Assembly: GCA_001890945.1 (NCBI GenBank)
Contig: MLAX01000002.1
Coordinates: 930,001-994,000 of the forward strand
Reading direction: 5' to 3'
DNA: 64,000 bases
Source of the DNA: Alphaproteobacteria bacterium AO1-B
GTDB lineage: Bacteria; Pseudomonadota; Alphaproteobacteria; Rhizobiales; Stappiaceae
Shown here: piece after piece, positions 40,099-49,219 of the stretch
How positions within the stretch are numbered: the stretch's first letter is position 1
Layout of the letters: each line of letters begins with the position of its first letter
The notes under the pieces: generated by a model
Seen by the model: only the letters and a program-made list of their open reading frames with translations
What the model was told of the DNA's origin: nothing
The model's database searches: none
Program-made: the position numbers and the translations under genes

Positions 40099-41508
40099 AT
40101 GACCACCGCTGCTGATATCCTGAAGCAAATTCAGGAAAAAGACATCAAGTTCGTCGATCTGCGCTTCACTGACCCGCGCGGCAAAATGCAGCACGTCACC
40201 ATGGACGTTGCACTGGTTGATGAAGACATGTTCGCTGAAGGCGTTGCCTTTGACGGCTCTTCCATCGCCGGCTGGAAAGCCATCAACGAATCCGACATGA
40301 TGCTCATCCTGGATCCGGAATCGGCTCACATCGATCCGTTCTTCGCCCAGTCCACCATGGCGATCTTCTGCGACATCATCGACCCGATCACTGGCGAAGC
40401 TTACAACCGTGATCCGCGCATGACCGCGAAGAAGGCAGAAGCCTACGTCAAGTCCGGTGGCTTCGGCGACACCATCTACGTTGGCCCGGAAGCCGAATTC
40501 TTCATGTTCGACGACGTCCGCTTCAACGCCGACCCGTACAACACCGGCTTCATTCTGGACAGCTCCGAGCTGCCGTCCAACATGGGCTCCGAGTATGAGA
40601 CCGGCAATATGGGCCACCGCCCGCGCACAAAAGGCGGCTACTTCCCGGTCCCACCGGTCGACAGCGCACAGGACATCCGCTCCGAAATGCTGTCCGTCAT
40701 GGGCGAAATGGGCGTTCCGACTGAAAAGCATCACCACGAAGTGGCGGCTGCCCAGCACGAACTCGGCATGAAGTTCGACAACCTGACTTCCTGCGCCGAC
40801 AACATGCAGGTCTACAAGTATGTTGTTCACCAGGTTGCACACGCATATGGCAAATCCGCAACCTTTATGCCGAAGCCGGTTTTCGGCGACAACGGCACCG
40901 GCATGCATTGCCACCTGTCCATCTGGAACAACGGTGAGCCGACTTTCGCCGGCAACCAGTACGCAGACCTCTCCGAGACCTGCCTGTACTTCATCGGCGG
41001 TATCCTGAAGCACGCGAAAGCCCTGAACGCTTTCACCAACCCGTCCACCAACTCCTACAAGCGTCTGGTCCCGGGTTACGAAGCACCGGTTCTTCTCGCC
41101 TACTCTTCGCGTAACCGGTCTGCGTCTTGCCGCATCCCGTTCACGTCTTCTCCGAAGGCGAAACGCGTTGAGGTCCGCTTCCCGGATCCGACTGCAAACC
41201 CGTACCTCTGCTTCTCTGCCCTGTTGATGGCTGGCCTTGACGGTATCAAGAACAAGCTGCACCCGGGCGATGCGATGGACAAAAACCTCTACGATCTGCC
41301 GGCTGAAGAACTGGCCGAGATCCCGACGGTTTGTGGTTCCCTTCGTGAAGCTCTGGAAGCTGTTGACGCAGACCGCGAGTTCCTTAAAGCCGGCGGCGTC
41401 TTCGACGACGACCAGATCGACGCTTACATCGAACTGAAGATGGAAGAAGTCGAGCGCTACGAAATGACCCCGCATCCGGTCGAGTTCGACCTGTACTACT
41501 CTGTCTAA
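40099..41508 (+). CDS. glnA: glutamine synthetase type I
   Basis: GlnA makes glutamine from glutamate, ammonia and ATP as a dodecamer. The 469-residue protein has the [11 protein letters not shown] loop near 53, the catalytic EAEFF and H-containing HHHEVA segments, the GTGMHCH ATP site, and the adenylylation Tyr in KNLYDLP near 398, typical of GSI-beta. ATG at 40099 with AAGGGATGG upstream. It follows glnB and ends at a strong terminator. Confidence 0.98.
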   Translation: MTTAADILKQIQEKDIKFVDLRFTDPRGKMQHVTMDVALVDEDMFAEGVAFDGSSIAGWKAINESDMMLILDPESAHIDPFFAQSTMAIFCDIIDPITGEAYNRDPRMTAKKAEAYVKSGGFGDTIYVGPEAEFFMFDDVRFNADPYNTGFILDSSELPSNMGSEYETGNMGHRPRTKGGYFPVPPVDSAQDIRSEMLSVMGEMGVPTEKHHHEVAAAQHELGMKFDNLTSCADNMQVYKYVVHQVAHAYGKSATFMPKPVFGDNGTGMHCHLSIWNNGEPTFAGNQYADLSETCLYFIGGILKHAKALNAFTNPSTNSYKRLVPGYEAPVLLAYSSRNRSASCRIPFTSSPKAKRVEVRFPDPTANPYLCFSALLMAGLDGIKNKLHPGDAMDKNLYDLPAEELAEIPTVCGSLREALEAVDADREFLKAGGVFDDDQIDAYIELKMEEVERYEMTPHPVEFDLYYSV

Positions 41509-41531
41509 GACAGATTCGGCGTCAAACACGG

Positions 41532-41564
41532 AAAACCCCGGTCACTCGACCGGGGTTTTTCTTT
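41532..41564 (+). terminator. rho-independent terminator of glnA
   Basis: AAAACCCCGGTC-ACTC-GACCGGGGTTTTT is a 12-bp perfect stem followed by TCTTTG. It lies about 24 bp after the glnA stop. Confidence 0.95.
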
Positions 41565-41638
41565 GTTCAGCAGTTGAAATCATAAAAGACTCAGGCCCGG
41601 ACCCTCGTCAGCAGTTTACTGCGCTGGCCACGCGTAAT

Positions 41639-41737
41639 AGCAAATCGCGTTTGCACGGATTCAGGTTTCGCTGCCTCGCGGTGGTGCCTCGAACGCGAAA
41701 CCTGAATCATTCTGAATTCAATTGAACGCGATTTGCT
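41639..41737. repeat. nested inverted repeat between glnA and the next gene
   Basis: Two perfect inverted repeat pairs sit one inside the other. Outer arms AGCAAATCGCGTT (41639-41651) and AACGCGATTTGCT (41725-41737); inner arms GATTCAGGTTTCGC (41658-41671) and GCGAAACCTGAATC (41695-41708). The central 23 bases contain TGCCTCG twice in direct orientation. The outer right arm ends just before the stop codon of the convergent gene. It could be a short non-autonomous mobile element, a REP-like repeat or a strong bidirectional hairpin. Confidence 0.85.
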
Positions 41738-42517
41738 CTAGTTTTCGTCCTTAAGAGCGCTGAGCGAAGCAGCTCCGGTGTACTTCTTCAAAATGTCGGC
41801 TTGAAAACCGTCGGTGATGATGCTGTCCAGGCTGTTCTGCATGCGCTGGAGCAATGCTTCATCGGTTTCAGGGTTACACGCGAGCGCATTTCCGATGATG
41901 TCGCCAAATCCATGAACCAGTTCGATCTCAACACCTTGCTGCACAAGCGTATGAAACGTCATGCTGGAGATCGCGGCAAGGTGCAGCCTCTCTTGAACAA
42001 GCTGTCGGATCACCGTTTCAACACCATCAAAATAGTCGATGGAGCCGAAGCCTTGGGTCTTCAGGACATATTCGGCGTAGTCGCTCCGCTGAGTGCCGAC
42101 GGAAAATTCGCCAACAATATCGGCCAAGTCTGACGGGATCTGCGATCCGGCCTTCTTGATCAGGAACAGTTCAGCGCCACCGAGCGGTGATATCCAGGCA
42201 AAGGTCTCGGCTCTTGCCGGTGTATAGGCGGTGGTGAAGACACAATGATTTTTCCTGTTTTCAGCCAACCAAAAGGCCCGGGACCATGGGAGCATCTCCA
42301 TTGTGAATTCAATGTTCTCCCGGATCATGATTTCCCGCACCTGATCCGCGCCGAGCCCCACGATCTCTCCGTCCCGCATGAAATTGAAGGGCGGATAGTT
42401 TTCCGTCACAAGATGAATTTCGGTCGCTTGCGTCTGCTCTACCACGGCTAAAAGACCGCAGATCAAGCCGAACGAGCTGATCGCACTCCGCAAAGGTTCC
42501 AATCCACTGGTCAACAT
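41738..42517 (-). CDS. periplasmic solute-binding protein, amino-acid (SBP family 3) type
   Basis: A protein of about 259 residues with an N-terminal hydrophobic export signal (SSFGLICGLLAVVEQ) followed by TEIHLVTENYPPFNFMRDGEIVGLGADQVREIM, the N-lobe opening typical of family 3 binding proteins. MLPWSRAFWLAENRKN and the glycine-rich C-lobe are also normal. Start is uncertain: ATG at 42517, or TTG at 42529 next to AGGAC. No permease or ATPase of this family is adjacent, so it may be an orphan receptor or use distant partners. It is 94 bp after the peptidase. Confidence 0.75.
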   Translation of the reverse strand: MLTSGLEPLRSAISSFGLICGLLAVVEQTQATEIHLVTENYPPFNFMRDGEIVGLGADQVREIMIRENIEFTMEMLPWSRAFWLAENRKNHCVFTTAYTPARAETFAWISPLGGAELFLIKKAGSQIPSDLADIVGEFSVGTQRSDYAEYVLKTQGFGSIDYFDGVETVIRQLVQERLHLAAISSMTFHTLVQQGVEIELVHGFGDIIGNALACNPETDEALLQRMQNSLDSIITDGFQADILKKYTGAASLSALKDEN

Positions 42518-42611
42518 CAGAATGATCAAGTCCTGTTCTTTCCGATGTTATTTATCCAGCGAAGTCTTACAATTTGCTTGAGTGAGATATCAAACGATCT
42601 GGATAGTCATC

Positions 42612-43652
42612 TCAATTTTGAATCAGCCAGTCCTTCAAGGACGGCCGGAAGCTCGTCCCCTTCCCGTACATGGCCGGAGACGCAATCATTGCATTGAGCA
42701 CCGCCTCCTGGGTGGTTTCCGCGGCGGCCTGAAACAGAAGATCGATCTTACCCTCATGCATAAAATCGCGGGCGATCAGATCGCCTTCTGGATTTTGCGG
42801 TATCTTGTGAGCTGTTGAGAACGCAAAACCGATGTCGCCACTGCCATTGCCGTAGAATGAGCCGAGCAGGGCAAGACCGGCGCCTGCACGCCGTGCAATC
42901 CGTTTCAGTTGCCGGCTTTCCAGTGGCACATCCGTTGCCAGGACAACGATGACAGATCCGCGTTCCTCCGGTGCTGCCATTCCTTCAGGCGATGGCCTGC
43001 GCCCATCCGGAAGGACCAAATCCCCGGCCCTGCCAAAATTTGCCTGCACCAAGGCGCCCAGTGTGAAGGTCTTGCCATCCAATTCAAATTGGCGGGATGC
43101 CGACCCAATCCCGCCTTTGAATCCGAAACAGCTGATACCGGTCCCTGCCCCGACACTGCCCTGCTCAAAATCTGTAGCCGCAACCGAAAGTGCCGCGTTG
43201 GCATCCTCTTCGGTCAACGCAATCGCGTTGATATCGCTTAAGTAACCGTCGTTACATTCCATGACGACCGGATTGACGGTCCCTTTCGCCCGATCAATCT
43301 GAGGGTTTTGTTTCAGCTCCCTCCGGATCAAGGCGTGAATGCCTTCTGCCACCCCGAAAGTGTTGGTAAGCAGGATTGGGGTCTCCAGGGTTCCGAGTTC
43401 CTCCACCTGGATCAGGCCAGCGCTTTTGCCAAAGCCGTTGATGACGTCGCTGGATGCGGCCAACTTGTCCAAAAACAGATTGCCCGGATGCGGGACGATG
43501 GCCGTGAACCCCGTTCGAAGGTCCCGATCGATGACTGTCTTGTGCCCAACCGTGATGCCCGCGACATCCGTGATCAGGTTTCGGGGCCCGGGTTGCATGG
43601 TCCCGCAGATCAGACCGTGGACACGTGCTGGTGACACGTTTTGGGGACTCAT
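42612..43652 (-). CDS. DmpA/BapA-like aminopeptidase (family S58)
   Basis: The 346-residue protein (start 43652, GGAG 10 bases upstream) belongs to the self-cleaving Ntn-type DmpA family. The expected autocleavage site is Gly232-Ser233 in ERGSVIVVLATD, which would release a Ser-N-terminal beta chain. Further signatures are NLITDVAGITVGH and NTFGVAEGI. Such enzymes remove N-terminal L- or D-amino acids or beta-amino acids. It has no signal peptide. It follows the kinase gene in the phn-direction cluster. Confidence 0.88.
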   Translation of the reverse strand: MSPQNVSPARVHGLICGTMQPGPRNLITDVAGITVGHKTVIDRDLRTGFTAIVPHPGNLFLDKLAASSDVINGFGKSAGLIQVEELGTLETPILLTNTFGVAEGIHALIRRELKQNPQIDRAKGTVNPVVMECNDGYLSDINAIALTEEDANAALSVAATDFEQGSVGAGTGISCFGFKGGIGSASRQFELDGKTFTLGALVQANFGRAGDLVLPDGRRPSPEGMAAPEERGSVIVVLATDVPLESRQLKRIARRAGAGLALLGSFYGNGSGDIGFAFSTAHKIPQNPEGDLIARDFMHEGKIDLLFQAAAETTQEAVLNAMIASPAMYGKGTSFRPSLKDWLIQN

Positions 43653-43706
43653 AACGGGTTCACTCCATTCAACAAGCAAAAAACATGTTGACTAACATCC
43701 GGAGAC

Positions 43707-44186
43707 TTAGCGTTCCAATACGTAAAAGCCTTCATCCGGCGCTGGCGGGACAAAGTATTTGGTAACCGCTTCAAATTGCTCATCACTCACAGAAAACGGA
43801 TGGCCACCGCTGGCATTGCGCGCCCGCAGCCGTTCCTTGCAGATCTCGTTGGAAACATTGAGGTAATGGAGCGTGTGGTCGCTGCCGCTATTTTCCGCAA
43901 CACGCCGCATCCAGAGGCGTGTCTCCGGCGTGTTGGCCGGAAAGTCGAGAACCACGGACACGCCGGTTTTTAGAAGCTCAATGATATGAGGCTCCATGAC
44001 GGCTCGTAGCCTTGCCGAGACACGCACATAGTCTTTGATTGTCGACATTTCAGGCCCGAACAATTCGGCCAGCCAACTGTCTTCGCTAATCAAAACCGTT
44101 GCCGGTTGGCTGGAGAGTTCACCGGCAAGCGTTGACTTTCCAGAGGCGATCTTGCCGCACAGAATATGGAGATGTCCGGGTGTCAT
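43707..44186 (-). CDS. P-loop kinase-like ATPase
   Basis: A 159-residue single-domain protein with Walker A GKIASGKST (11-19), a possible acid in SEDSWLAELFG, and a LID-like basic segment ERLRARNASGGHPF (about 117-130), as in small-molecule kinases of the AAA_33/zeta family. It is too short and too different to be PhnN. It lies between phnE and the DmpA-like peptidase. Phosphorylation of a compound imported by the transporter is a guess from context only. Confidence 0.75.
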   Translation of the reverse strand: MTPGHLHILCGKIASGKSTLAGELSSQPATVLISEDSWLAELFGPEMSTIKDYVRVSARLRAVMEPHIIELLKTGVSVVLDFPANTPETRLWMRRVAENSGSDHTLHYLNVSNEICKERLRARNASGGHPFSVSDEQFEAVTKYFVPPAPDEGFYVLER

Positions 44187-44292
44187 GGAGAAGCCTGTTA
44201 GAACCCGCCGGTCGGATATTTGTCACTTGAGGCCACGAAAGTGGCACCAGACCGGCAGATTCGCAACGACGGCTTATGCTTGGAGCGCTTTA

Positions 44293-45198
44293 TCAGCGCG
44301 CCAGCAACGTCTCCAGGCCAATCACGAGAAGGGTCAAGAACAGAAAGTAGGCAGCAAACCGGCCGTGGTCGGTGCCGTCGATCACCACCTTGCGCAACAG
44401 CGATCCGAAGATATCAAGCAAGGAAACCGTTACAAGGATGATCAATAAAATCGCAGCGCCAGCCGAGTAGTCAAAGCCGCGCAGGGCTTCTGAGAGCGAC
44501 ATGCCAATACCGCCCGCGCCGACAATGCCCAGCACGGTCGCAGAGCGCACATTGGCTTCAAACCGGTAAAGGGAATAGGAAATCCAGAGCGGCAGGACCT
44601 GCGGCACGACACCGTAGACGATCTCTTGAATAGCCGGAGCGCCTGTTGCCTTGATGCCCTCAACCGGACGCGGATCGATCGCCTCCACGGCTTCTGAAAA
44701 GAGTTTTGCGAGCGTGCCCGTCGTGTGGATCGTCAGCGCCAGAACCCCTGCCAGCGGTCCAAGACCAACAGCCGCCACAAAAATCAGGGCAAATACCAGC
44801 TCATTGATCGCACGGAAGGCATCCATGAGCCTGCGCACTGGGAACACGATCCAGTAAGGCGCGATATTGGACGAGGACAGCAATCCGAATGGGATCGCCA
44901 GGATCACCGACAAAAAGGATCCCCAGACCGCCATTTGAACGGTTTCGAGCATCAAGTCGAAATAGCTGTGCCAATACCGGAAGTTCGGCTTGAGAAAGTC
45001 TTCCAGCAGCATGGCCATGTTGCCCCCGCCGGTGAATACCTGGCCCATGCGGTGCATGTCCGCCGGATGGAAACTCCAGACCAGCATGACGATCAAACCG
45101 CCCCAGATCAGAACGTCAAAGACCTTCTCCTGAGTGGTTCGACCCGGGACTTCAAGAACGGGCTCGCCCGTATTGAGCACGTTTACATTACTGGTCAT
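44293..45198 (-). CDS. phnE: phosphonate-type ABC importer permease
   Basis: A 301-residue inner-membrane permease with about six helices. The EAA-type loop reads EAIDPRPVEGIKATGAPAIQEIVYGVVPQV, and GRFAAYFLFLTLLVIGLETLL closes the protein, as in PhnE. Only one PhnE is present, so it probably homodimerises. Start ATG at 45198 has AGGACAC upstream. It follows phnD by 81 bp. Confidence 0.92.
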   Translation of the reverse strand: MTSNVNVLNTGEPVLEVPGRTTQEKVFDVLIWGGLIVMLVWSFHPADMHRMGQVFTGGGNMAMLLEDFLKPNFRYWHSYFDLMLETVQMAVWGSFLSVILAIPFGLLSSSNIAPYWIVFPVRRLMDAFRAINELVFALIFVAAVGLGPLAGVLALTIHTTGTLAKLFSEAVEAIDPRPVEGIKATGAPAIQEIVYGVVPQVLPLWISYSLYRFEANVRSATVLGIVGAGGIGMSLSEALRGFDYSAGAAILLIILVTVSLLDIFGSLLRKVVIDGTDHGRFAAYFLFLTLLVIGLETLLAR

Positions 45199-45279
45199 GG
45201 AAAGTGTCCTGTGCGGAGATCAAAAAAGAGCATGAGGGAATGCCCTAATGCCTCCCCTCATACCTATGTGCTGCGCTGA

Positions 45280-46287
45280 TTACTTGCGCGGGCGGGCAGC
45301 AGCTGCTGCGCGGATTTCTTCGATCTTGGTGTTGATTTCCAAGATTTTCGCGGTCCGCTCGTCGTCGGAATAGGTGTCGTCACCCTCGATGGACATGCGC
45401 TGACGGATCTGATCCATCTCGTAGAACGGCCACAACTGGGCGTTGGAGGACGGAATGAACGGCCCCATGTCGATCATGGCCAGGTTCTCACGCGCCTTGG
45501 CCACTTCCTCGTCGGTGCCCTGACGGCCATAAGTCATGAAGAAATACATGATCTTCGACTTGATGCTTTCATCGAGCTCCGGACGCCAGGCCATCGGATC
45601 AGACGCGATCAGCGGAGAGCGCCAAATTTCCTTCAGTTCGGCAAAGAGTTCCGGCTTGGCGTTTTTCAGGCGGGAATACATGCCGGTGGAGGACGCAACA
45701 GCTGCATCAACCTGTTTGGTTGCAACCGAAATCAGGTTGGTCTCGTGGTTGGCGTTGCGCAGGGTCTTGAAACAGTCCTTCGGGTTCACACCTTCCTTGG
45801 CGAAAACGAAGGTGGAAGGGACAAGGAAACCGGATGTGGAATTTGGATCGCCGATGCCGAAATTCAGATCCTTGTTGCACGCCATCACATCTTCATAAGT
45901 GAGGCCGGAATCCTTGTGGGTCACCATCACCGACCAGTAACCACGGTCCCCGGTCGCTTCGGTCGTTTGAGCGAAAATCTCGGCTCCAGCGCGGTCGACG
46001 GCAACCATTGCAGACTTGTTGCCGTACCAGACAACGTCGACCTTGTCGAAGCGCATGCCTTCGATCACACCGGCATAGTCAGCAGCAAAGAACGGCTTCA
46101 CCGGCATGCCAAGAGAGGCTTCCATGGCTTCCAGGAACGGGCCCCACTTTTCACGCTGCGCAGAGCTGGATTCAGTGGACAGAATGCCGAAGTAGAGTTC
46201 TTCCGGGTTTTCACGCTCGGCAAACGCCGGGCCGCTCAAACCAACCATAATCGCTGCAGACGCAGCAATGCGAGTAATCAATTTCAT
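45280..46287 (-). CDS. phnD: phosphonate-type ABC importer binding protein
   Basis: The 335-residue protein has a Sec signal peptide (MKLITRIAASAAIMVGLSGPAFA) and the PhnD signatures ELYFGILSTESSSAQREKWGP, MRFDKVDVVWYGNKSA and DPNSTSGFLVP, which contribute to the phosph(on)ate-binding pocket. GGGGAG lies 8 bases before the ATG at 46287; the adjacent GTG one codon earlier is an alternative. Ligands in the family include phosphonates, phosphite and phosphate. Confidence 0.93.
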   Translation of the reverse strand: MKLITRIAASAAIMVGLSGPAFAERENPEELYFGILSTESSSAQREKWGPFLEAMEASLGMPVKPFFAADYAGVIEGMRFDKVDVVWYGNKSAMVAVDRAGAEIFAQTTEATGDRGYWSVMVTHKDSGLTYEDVMACNKDLNFGIGDPNSTSGFLVPSTFVFAKEGVNPKDCFKTLRNANHETNLISVATKQVDAAVASSTGMYSRLKNAKPELFAELKEIWRSPLIASDPMAWRPELDESIKSKIMYFFMTYGRQGTDEEVAKARENLAMIDMGPFIPSSNAQLWPFYEMDQIRQRMSIEGDDTYSDDERTAKILEINTKIEEIRAAAAARPRK

Positions 46288-46310
46288 CACGATGTCTCCC
46301 CTGGAGAGAT

Positions 46311-47135
46311 TCAGGCCGTCGCCGGGATTGGCGCGGTCCCGAAGTCTTCGGCATCCGGCAGCACAAGTTCCTCGCTGGCCTCACCGTAGATTTCGCGCAA
46401 AAACTGGGTCGTCAGTGCATGGCTCGGACCGTCGTAAACGATCTGCCCGGCCCGCATGGCGATCGTCCGCTTGCAGTACCTGCGGGCATATTCGACCTGG
46501 TGCAGGGAAACGACCACGGTCGTACCGTCTTCCTCGTTGATCCTGGACAGGATCCCCATGACGCGCTTTGCCGAAGCCGGGTCCAAGGACGCAATCGGCT
46601 CGTCGGCCAGGATGATTTTCGCCCCCTGAACAATCGTCCGGGCAATGGCCGCGCGTTGCTGCTGGCCGCCCGACAAAGTAGACGCCCGCTGGCGCGCATT
46701 TGTCTCAATGCCAACGCGCTGCAGGGCGCGCATTGCAAGTTGCTTTTCTTCTGATGAGAAAAAACCAAAGAGGCCGCGCCAAACCGGCACTTTTCCAAGC
46801 AGACCTGCGAGAACGTTGGTCAAGACACTCAGTCGGGGCACCAAGTTGAACTGCTGAAACACGACACCGATGCCGGTTCGCGTCGCCGAGATGTTTTTCG
46901 AGATGGCGCCGCTGTCTTGAACTGGGTGCCCATTTATCGAGATCTGACAACAGCCACTATTCTTGTCTCCAGCCACCAGACCGGAGATATGGCGGATCAA
47001 GGTGGATTTTCCCGAGCCGGACGCGCCGATCAGCGCAACGAACTCACCATCGGCGACCGTCAGATCGACGCCATCCAAGGCGCGGATGCCACCCCGGAAC
47101 GTTTTGGACAATCGTTTTACCGTAATCGCAGACAT
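46311..47135 (-). CDS. phnC: phosphonate-type ABC importer ATPase
   Basis: A 274-residue ATPase with Walker A GASGSGKST (37-45), Q-loop FQQFNLVPRLSVLTNVLAG, signature LSGGQQQR, Walker B ILADEP and switch His in SLHQVEYA. The family-specific Q-loop continuation supports PhnC. ATG at 47135 follows GGAGG. It is first of phnC-D-E, then the kinase, peptidase and binding-protein genes in the same direction. Confidence 0.94.
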   Translation of the reverse strand: MSAITVKRLSKTFRGGIRALDGVDLTVADGEFVALIGASGSGKSTLIRHISGLVAGDKNSGCCQISINGHPVQDSGAISKNISATRTGIGVVFQQFNLVPRLSVLTNVLAGLLGKVPVWRGLFGFFSSEEKQLAMRALQRVGIETNARQRASTLSGGQQQRAAIARTIVQGAKIILADEPIASLDPASAKRVMGILSRINEEDGTTVVVSLHQVEYARRYCKRTIAMRAGQIVYDGPSHALTTQFLREIYGEASEELVLPDAEDFGTAPIPATA

Positions 47136-47270
47136 CAACGCCTCCTTGACTGGGAGGGTCGTAACAAAAGCGCCGACTGCGTGAGTGAAGGATTGGTGTC
47201 ATTCTGATGAAATCTGTCGCGCTAAATATCTTCGCACTTGGGAGCATTGTTTGGAAACAAAAGCTTATCC

Positions 47271-47307
47271 AAAAAACGAAAGGCCCCCGATTGGAGGCCT
47301 TCGTTTT
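47271..47307 (-). terminator. rho-independent terminator of the glycine-zipper gene
   Basis: On the minus strand AAAACGAAGGCC pairs with GGCCTTTCGTTTT with one bulge, followed by a T run. It ends the gene at 47328 and lies upstream of phnC. Confidence 0.85.
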
Positions 47308-47327
47308 AAGTTCTAGTGTCTGCTTGA

Positions 47328-47597
47328 TCAGTAACAGACCCGGCGGTAACCGACGACAACATAGCGGTGTTCATAAGGGCTCCACCGGCGGACGGCCTGG
47401 TTGTGGCAGCGGACGGGCGCGACATATCGGGGCTGCACCTGACTGGCGATAATAGCGCCGGCAGCAAGCCCGATGATCGCGCCGGCGGCAACAGCGCCCG
47501 CCCGGTTTCCGGCATGGGCTTCAGTCGGCGAAACTGAGACTGCAGCCGTGGCGAGGGCAGCTGTTGCAACTGCTGCGATTGCGAATTTCCTAAACAT
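47328..47597 (-). CDS. small secreted glycine-zipper protein (BA14K-like)
   Basis: The chosen start at 47597 has GAGGAGTT upstream and gives 89 residues: signal peptide (MFRKFAIAAVATAALATAA, cleavage near AHA), then a glycine-zipper segment GAVAAGAIIGLAAGAIIASQ (a membrane-active or oligomerising motif) and a C-terminal basic-aromatic part ending in VGYRRVCY, with two cysteines. It resembles small BA14K-type exported proteins of Hyphomicrobiales, function unknown. A longer frame to 47648 lacks a ribosome site. Confidence 0.75.
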   Translation of the reverse strand: MFRKFAIAAVATAALATAAVSVSPTEAHAGNRAGAVAAGAIIGLAAGAIIASQVQPRYVAPVRCHNQAVRRWSPYEHRYVVVGYRRVCY

Positions 47598-47902
47598 TTC
47601 AACTCCTCCTCTGGATGAACATGCGCTCTTCAGCGCCAACACCCCCACCCTAGGATGAGACTGCCCTTCCAGCTGTGATTGGGGTCACGCTTGCTCTTTT
47701 TTGCGCAAGATTGCCCGCCGCGCCTTCTCCATGACCCGATCTGCGATCCATTGTCATGGAAATTGCGCGGGAAACGTAGCTTGCCAAACCTTTGAAGACC
47801 GAACTTTTAGACCCTGTGCAATTTACATCATTGCTTTGCCGGTATAGAGCCATGCCCAACAGGCAAATGGCCACACGACAGTTGCATCTAACGGGCAGAC
47901 AC

Positions 47903-49156
47903 ATGAGCGAGTTCAAGTCAGAGTTTTTGAAAGTTCTTTCCGAGCGCGGGTTCGTTCACCAGATCTCGGATCCTCAAGGTCTCGACGAGCTCTGTGCCAA
48001 GGAAACCGTGACCGCCTATATCGGCTTCGATTGCACGGCGCCGAGCCTGCATGCCGGGTCCCTTGTGACCATCATGATGCTCTACTGGTTCCAGCAGACC
48101 GGCCACCGGCCGATCGCGCTCATGGGCTCCGGGACAACACGGGTCGGCGATCCGACTGGCAAGGATGAAAGCCGCAAGGTTCTGTCCGATGAAACCATCG
48201 AAGAGAACAAGGCCGGCATCCGCAAGGTCTTTGAAAAGCTCCTTACCTTCGGTGATGGTCCGAATGATGCCCTGATGATGGACAACGCCGACTGGCTGCT
48301 CAAGCTGAACTACATGGAGTTCCTGCGTGACATCGGCCGGCATTTCTCGGTCAACCAGATGATCCAGCGCGATTCCGTCAAGCTGCGCCTGGAGCGGGAG
48401 CAGCACCTGTCATTCCTGGAATTCAACTATATGCTCCTGCAGGGCTATGACTTCCTGGAAATCTACCAGCAGACCGGCTGCCGCCTGCAGATGGGCGGCT
48501 CGGACCAGTGGTCCAACATCCTGTCCGGTGTGGATCTCATCCGCCGTAAAGAATCCAAGGAAGCTTTTGCACTCACCGCTCCGCTTCTGACCACCTCCTC
48601 CGGCGCAAAGATGGGCAAGACGGCGGCCGGCGCAGTCTGGCTCAACGAGGAACAGCTGTCGGCCTATGACTACTGGCAGTACTGGCGCAATACGGAAGAT
48701 GCGGATGTCGAGAAATTCTTGAAGCTCTTCACAATCCTGCCGCTTGACGAGATCAGCCGGCTGGCAGCGCTCGATGGGGCTGGCATCAACGAGGCCAAGA
48801 AGGTGCTGGCCACCGAAGCCACCGCGATGATCCACGGCCGGGAAAAGGCGGAAGCAGCCGCAGAAACTGCGCGCAAGGCATTTGAGGAAGGTCAGTCCGC
48901 GGAAGGCTTACCGACTGTCGAAGTGGCAAGTGCCGATCTTGAGGCCGGGCTGGGTGTTTTGAACGCTTTTGTCACAGCCGGGCTGTGCGCATCCAACGGC
49001 GATGTCCGCCGCAACATCAAGGGCGGCGCGGTCAAGATCAACGACAAGGGTGAGCAGGATGCCAACCGTCAGCTCACTCCGGCGGATGTGACCGAGGACG
49101 GCATCATCAAGCTGTCCCTCGGCAAGAAGAAACACGTTCTCTTGAAGCCGGTCTGA
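47903..49156 (+). CDS. tyrS: tyrosyl-tRNA synthetase
   Basis: TyrRS charges tRNA-Tyr with tyrosine. The start at 47903 ([16 protein letters not shown]) gives 417 residues, the usual length; the frame extends upstream to 47792 without family sequence. The HIGH-equivalent HAGS at 50-53, the tyrosine-pocket block [18 protein letters not shown] and the KMSKS-equivalent AKMGKTAAG (about 235) are visible, and the C-terminal S4-type RNA-binding domain occupies about 345-417. Terminated by the hairpin at 49177. Confidence 0.97.
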   Translation: MSEFKSEFLKVLSERGFVHQISDPQGLDELCAKETVTAYIGFDCTAPSLHAGSLVTIMMLYWFQQTGHRPIALMGSGTTRVGDPTGKDESRKVLSDETIEENKAGIRKVFEKLLTFGDGPNDALMMDNADWLLKLNYMEFLRDIGRHFSVNQMIQRDSVKLRLEREQHLSFLEFNYMLLQGYDFLEIYQQTGCRLQMGGSDQWSNILSGVDLIRRKESKEAFALTAPLLTTSSGAKMGKTAAGAVWLNEEQLSAYDYWQYWRNTEDADVEKFLKLFTILPLDEISRLAALDGAGINEAKKVLATEATAMIHGREKAEAAAETARKAFEEGQSAEGLPTVEVASADLEAGLGVLNAFVTAGLCASNGDVRRNIKGGAVKINDKGEQDANRQLTPADVTEDGIIKLSLGKKKHVLLKPV

Positions 49157-49176
49157 TCGGCCAACTGACCGACATG

Positions 49177-49205
49177 AAAAGCCGGGCGCTCCTTGCCCGG
49201 CTTTT
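49177..49205. terminator. bidirectional terminator between tyrS and the AsmA-like gene
   Basis: AAAAGCCGGGC-GCTCCTT-GCCCGGCTTTT is an 11-bp stem with A and T runs on either side, between two convergent genes, so it can terminate both. Confidence 0.9.
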
Positions 49206-49219
49206 GTGTTTTCAGGTTG

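Noticed and set aside
40009-41529. 506-codon open frame antisense to glnA
   Set aside because: The plus strand encodes a complete glutamine synthetase with all motifs; the antisense product resembles no family.
47160-47225. Pho-box-like TGTCAT and CTGTCG sequences upstream of phnC
   Set aside because: Spacing does not match the 11-base repeat of PhoB sites and the orientation is opposite to phnC.
47650-47916. 88-codon minus-strand frame between the glycine-zipper gene and tyrS
   Set aside because: It covers the probable tyrS promoter and leader and has no recognisable features.
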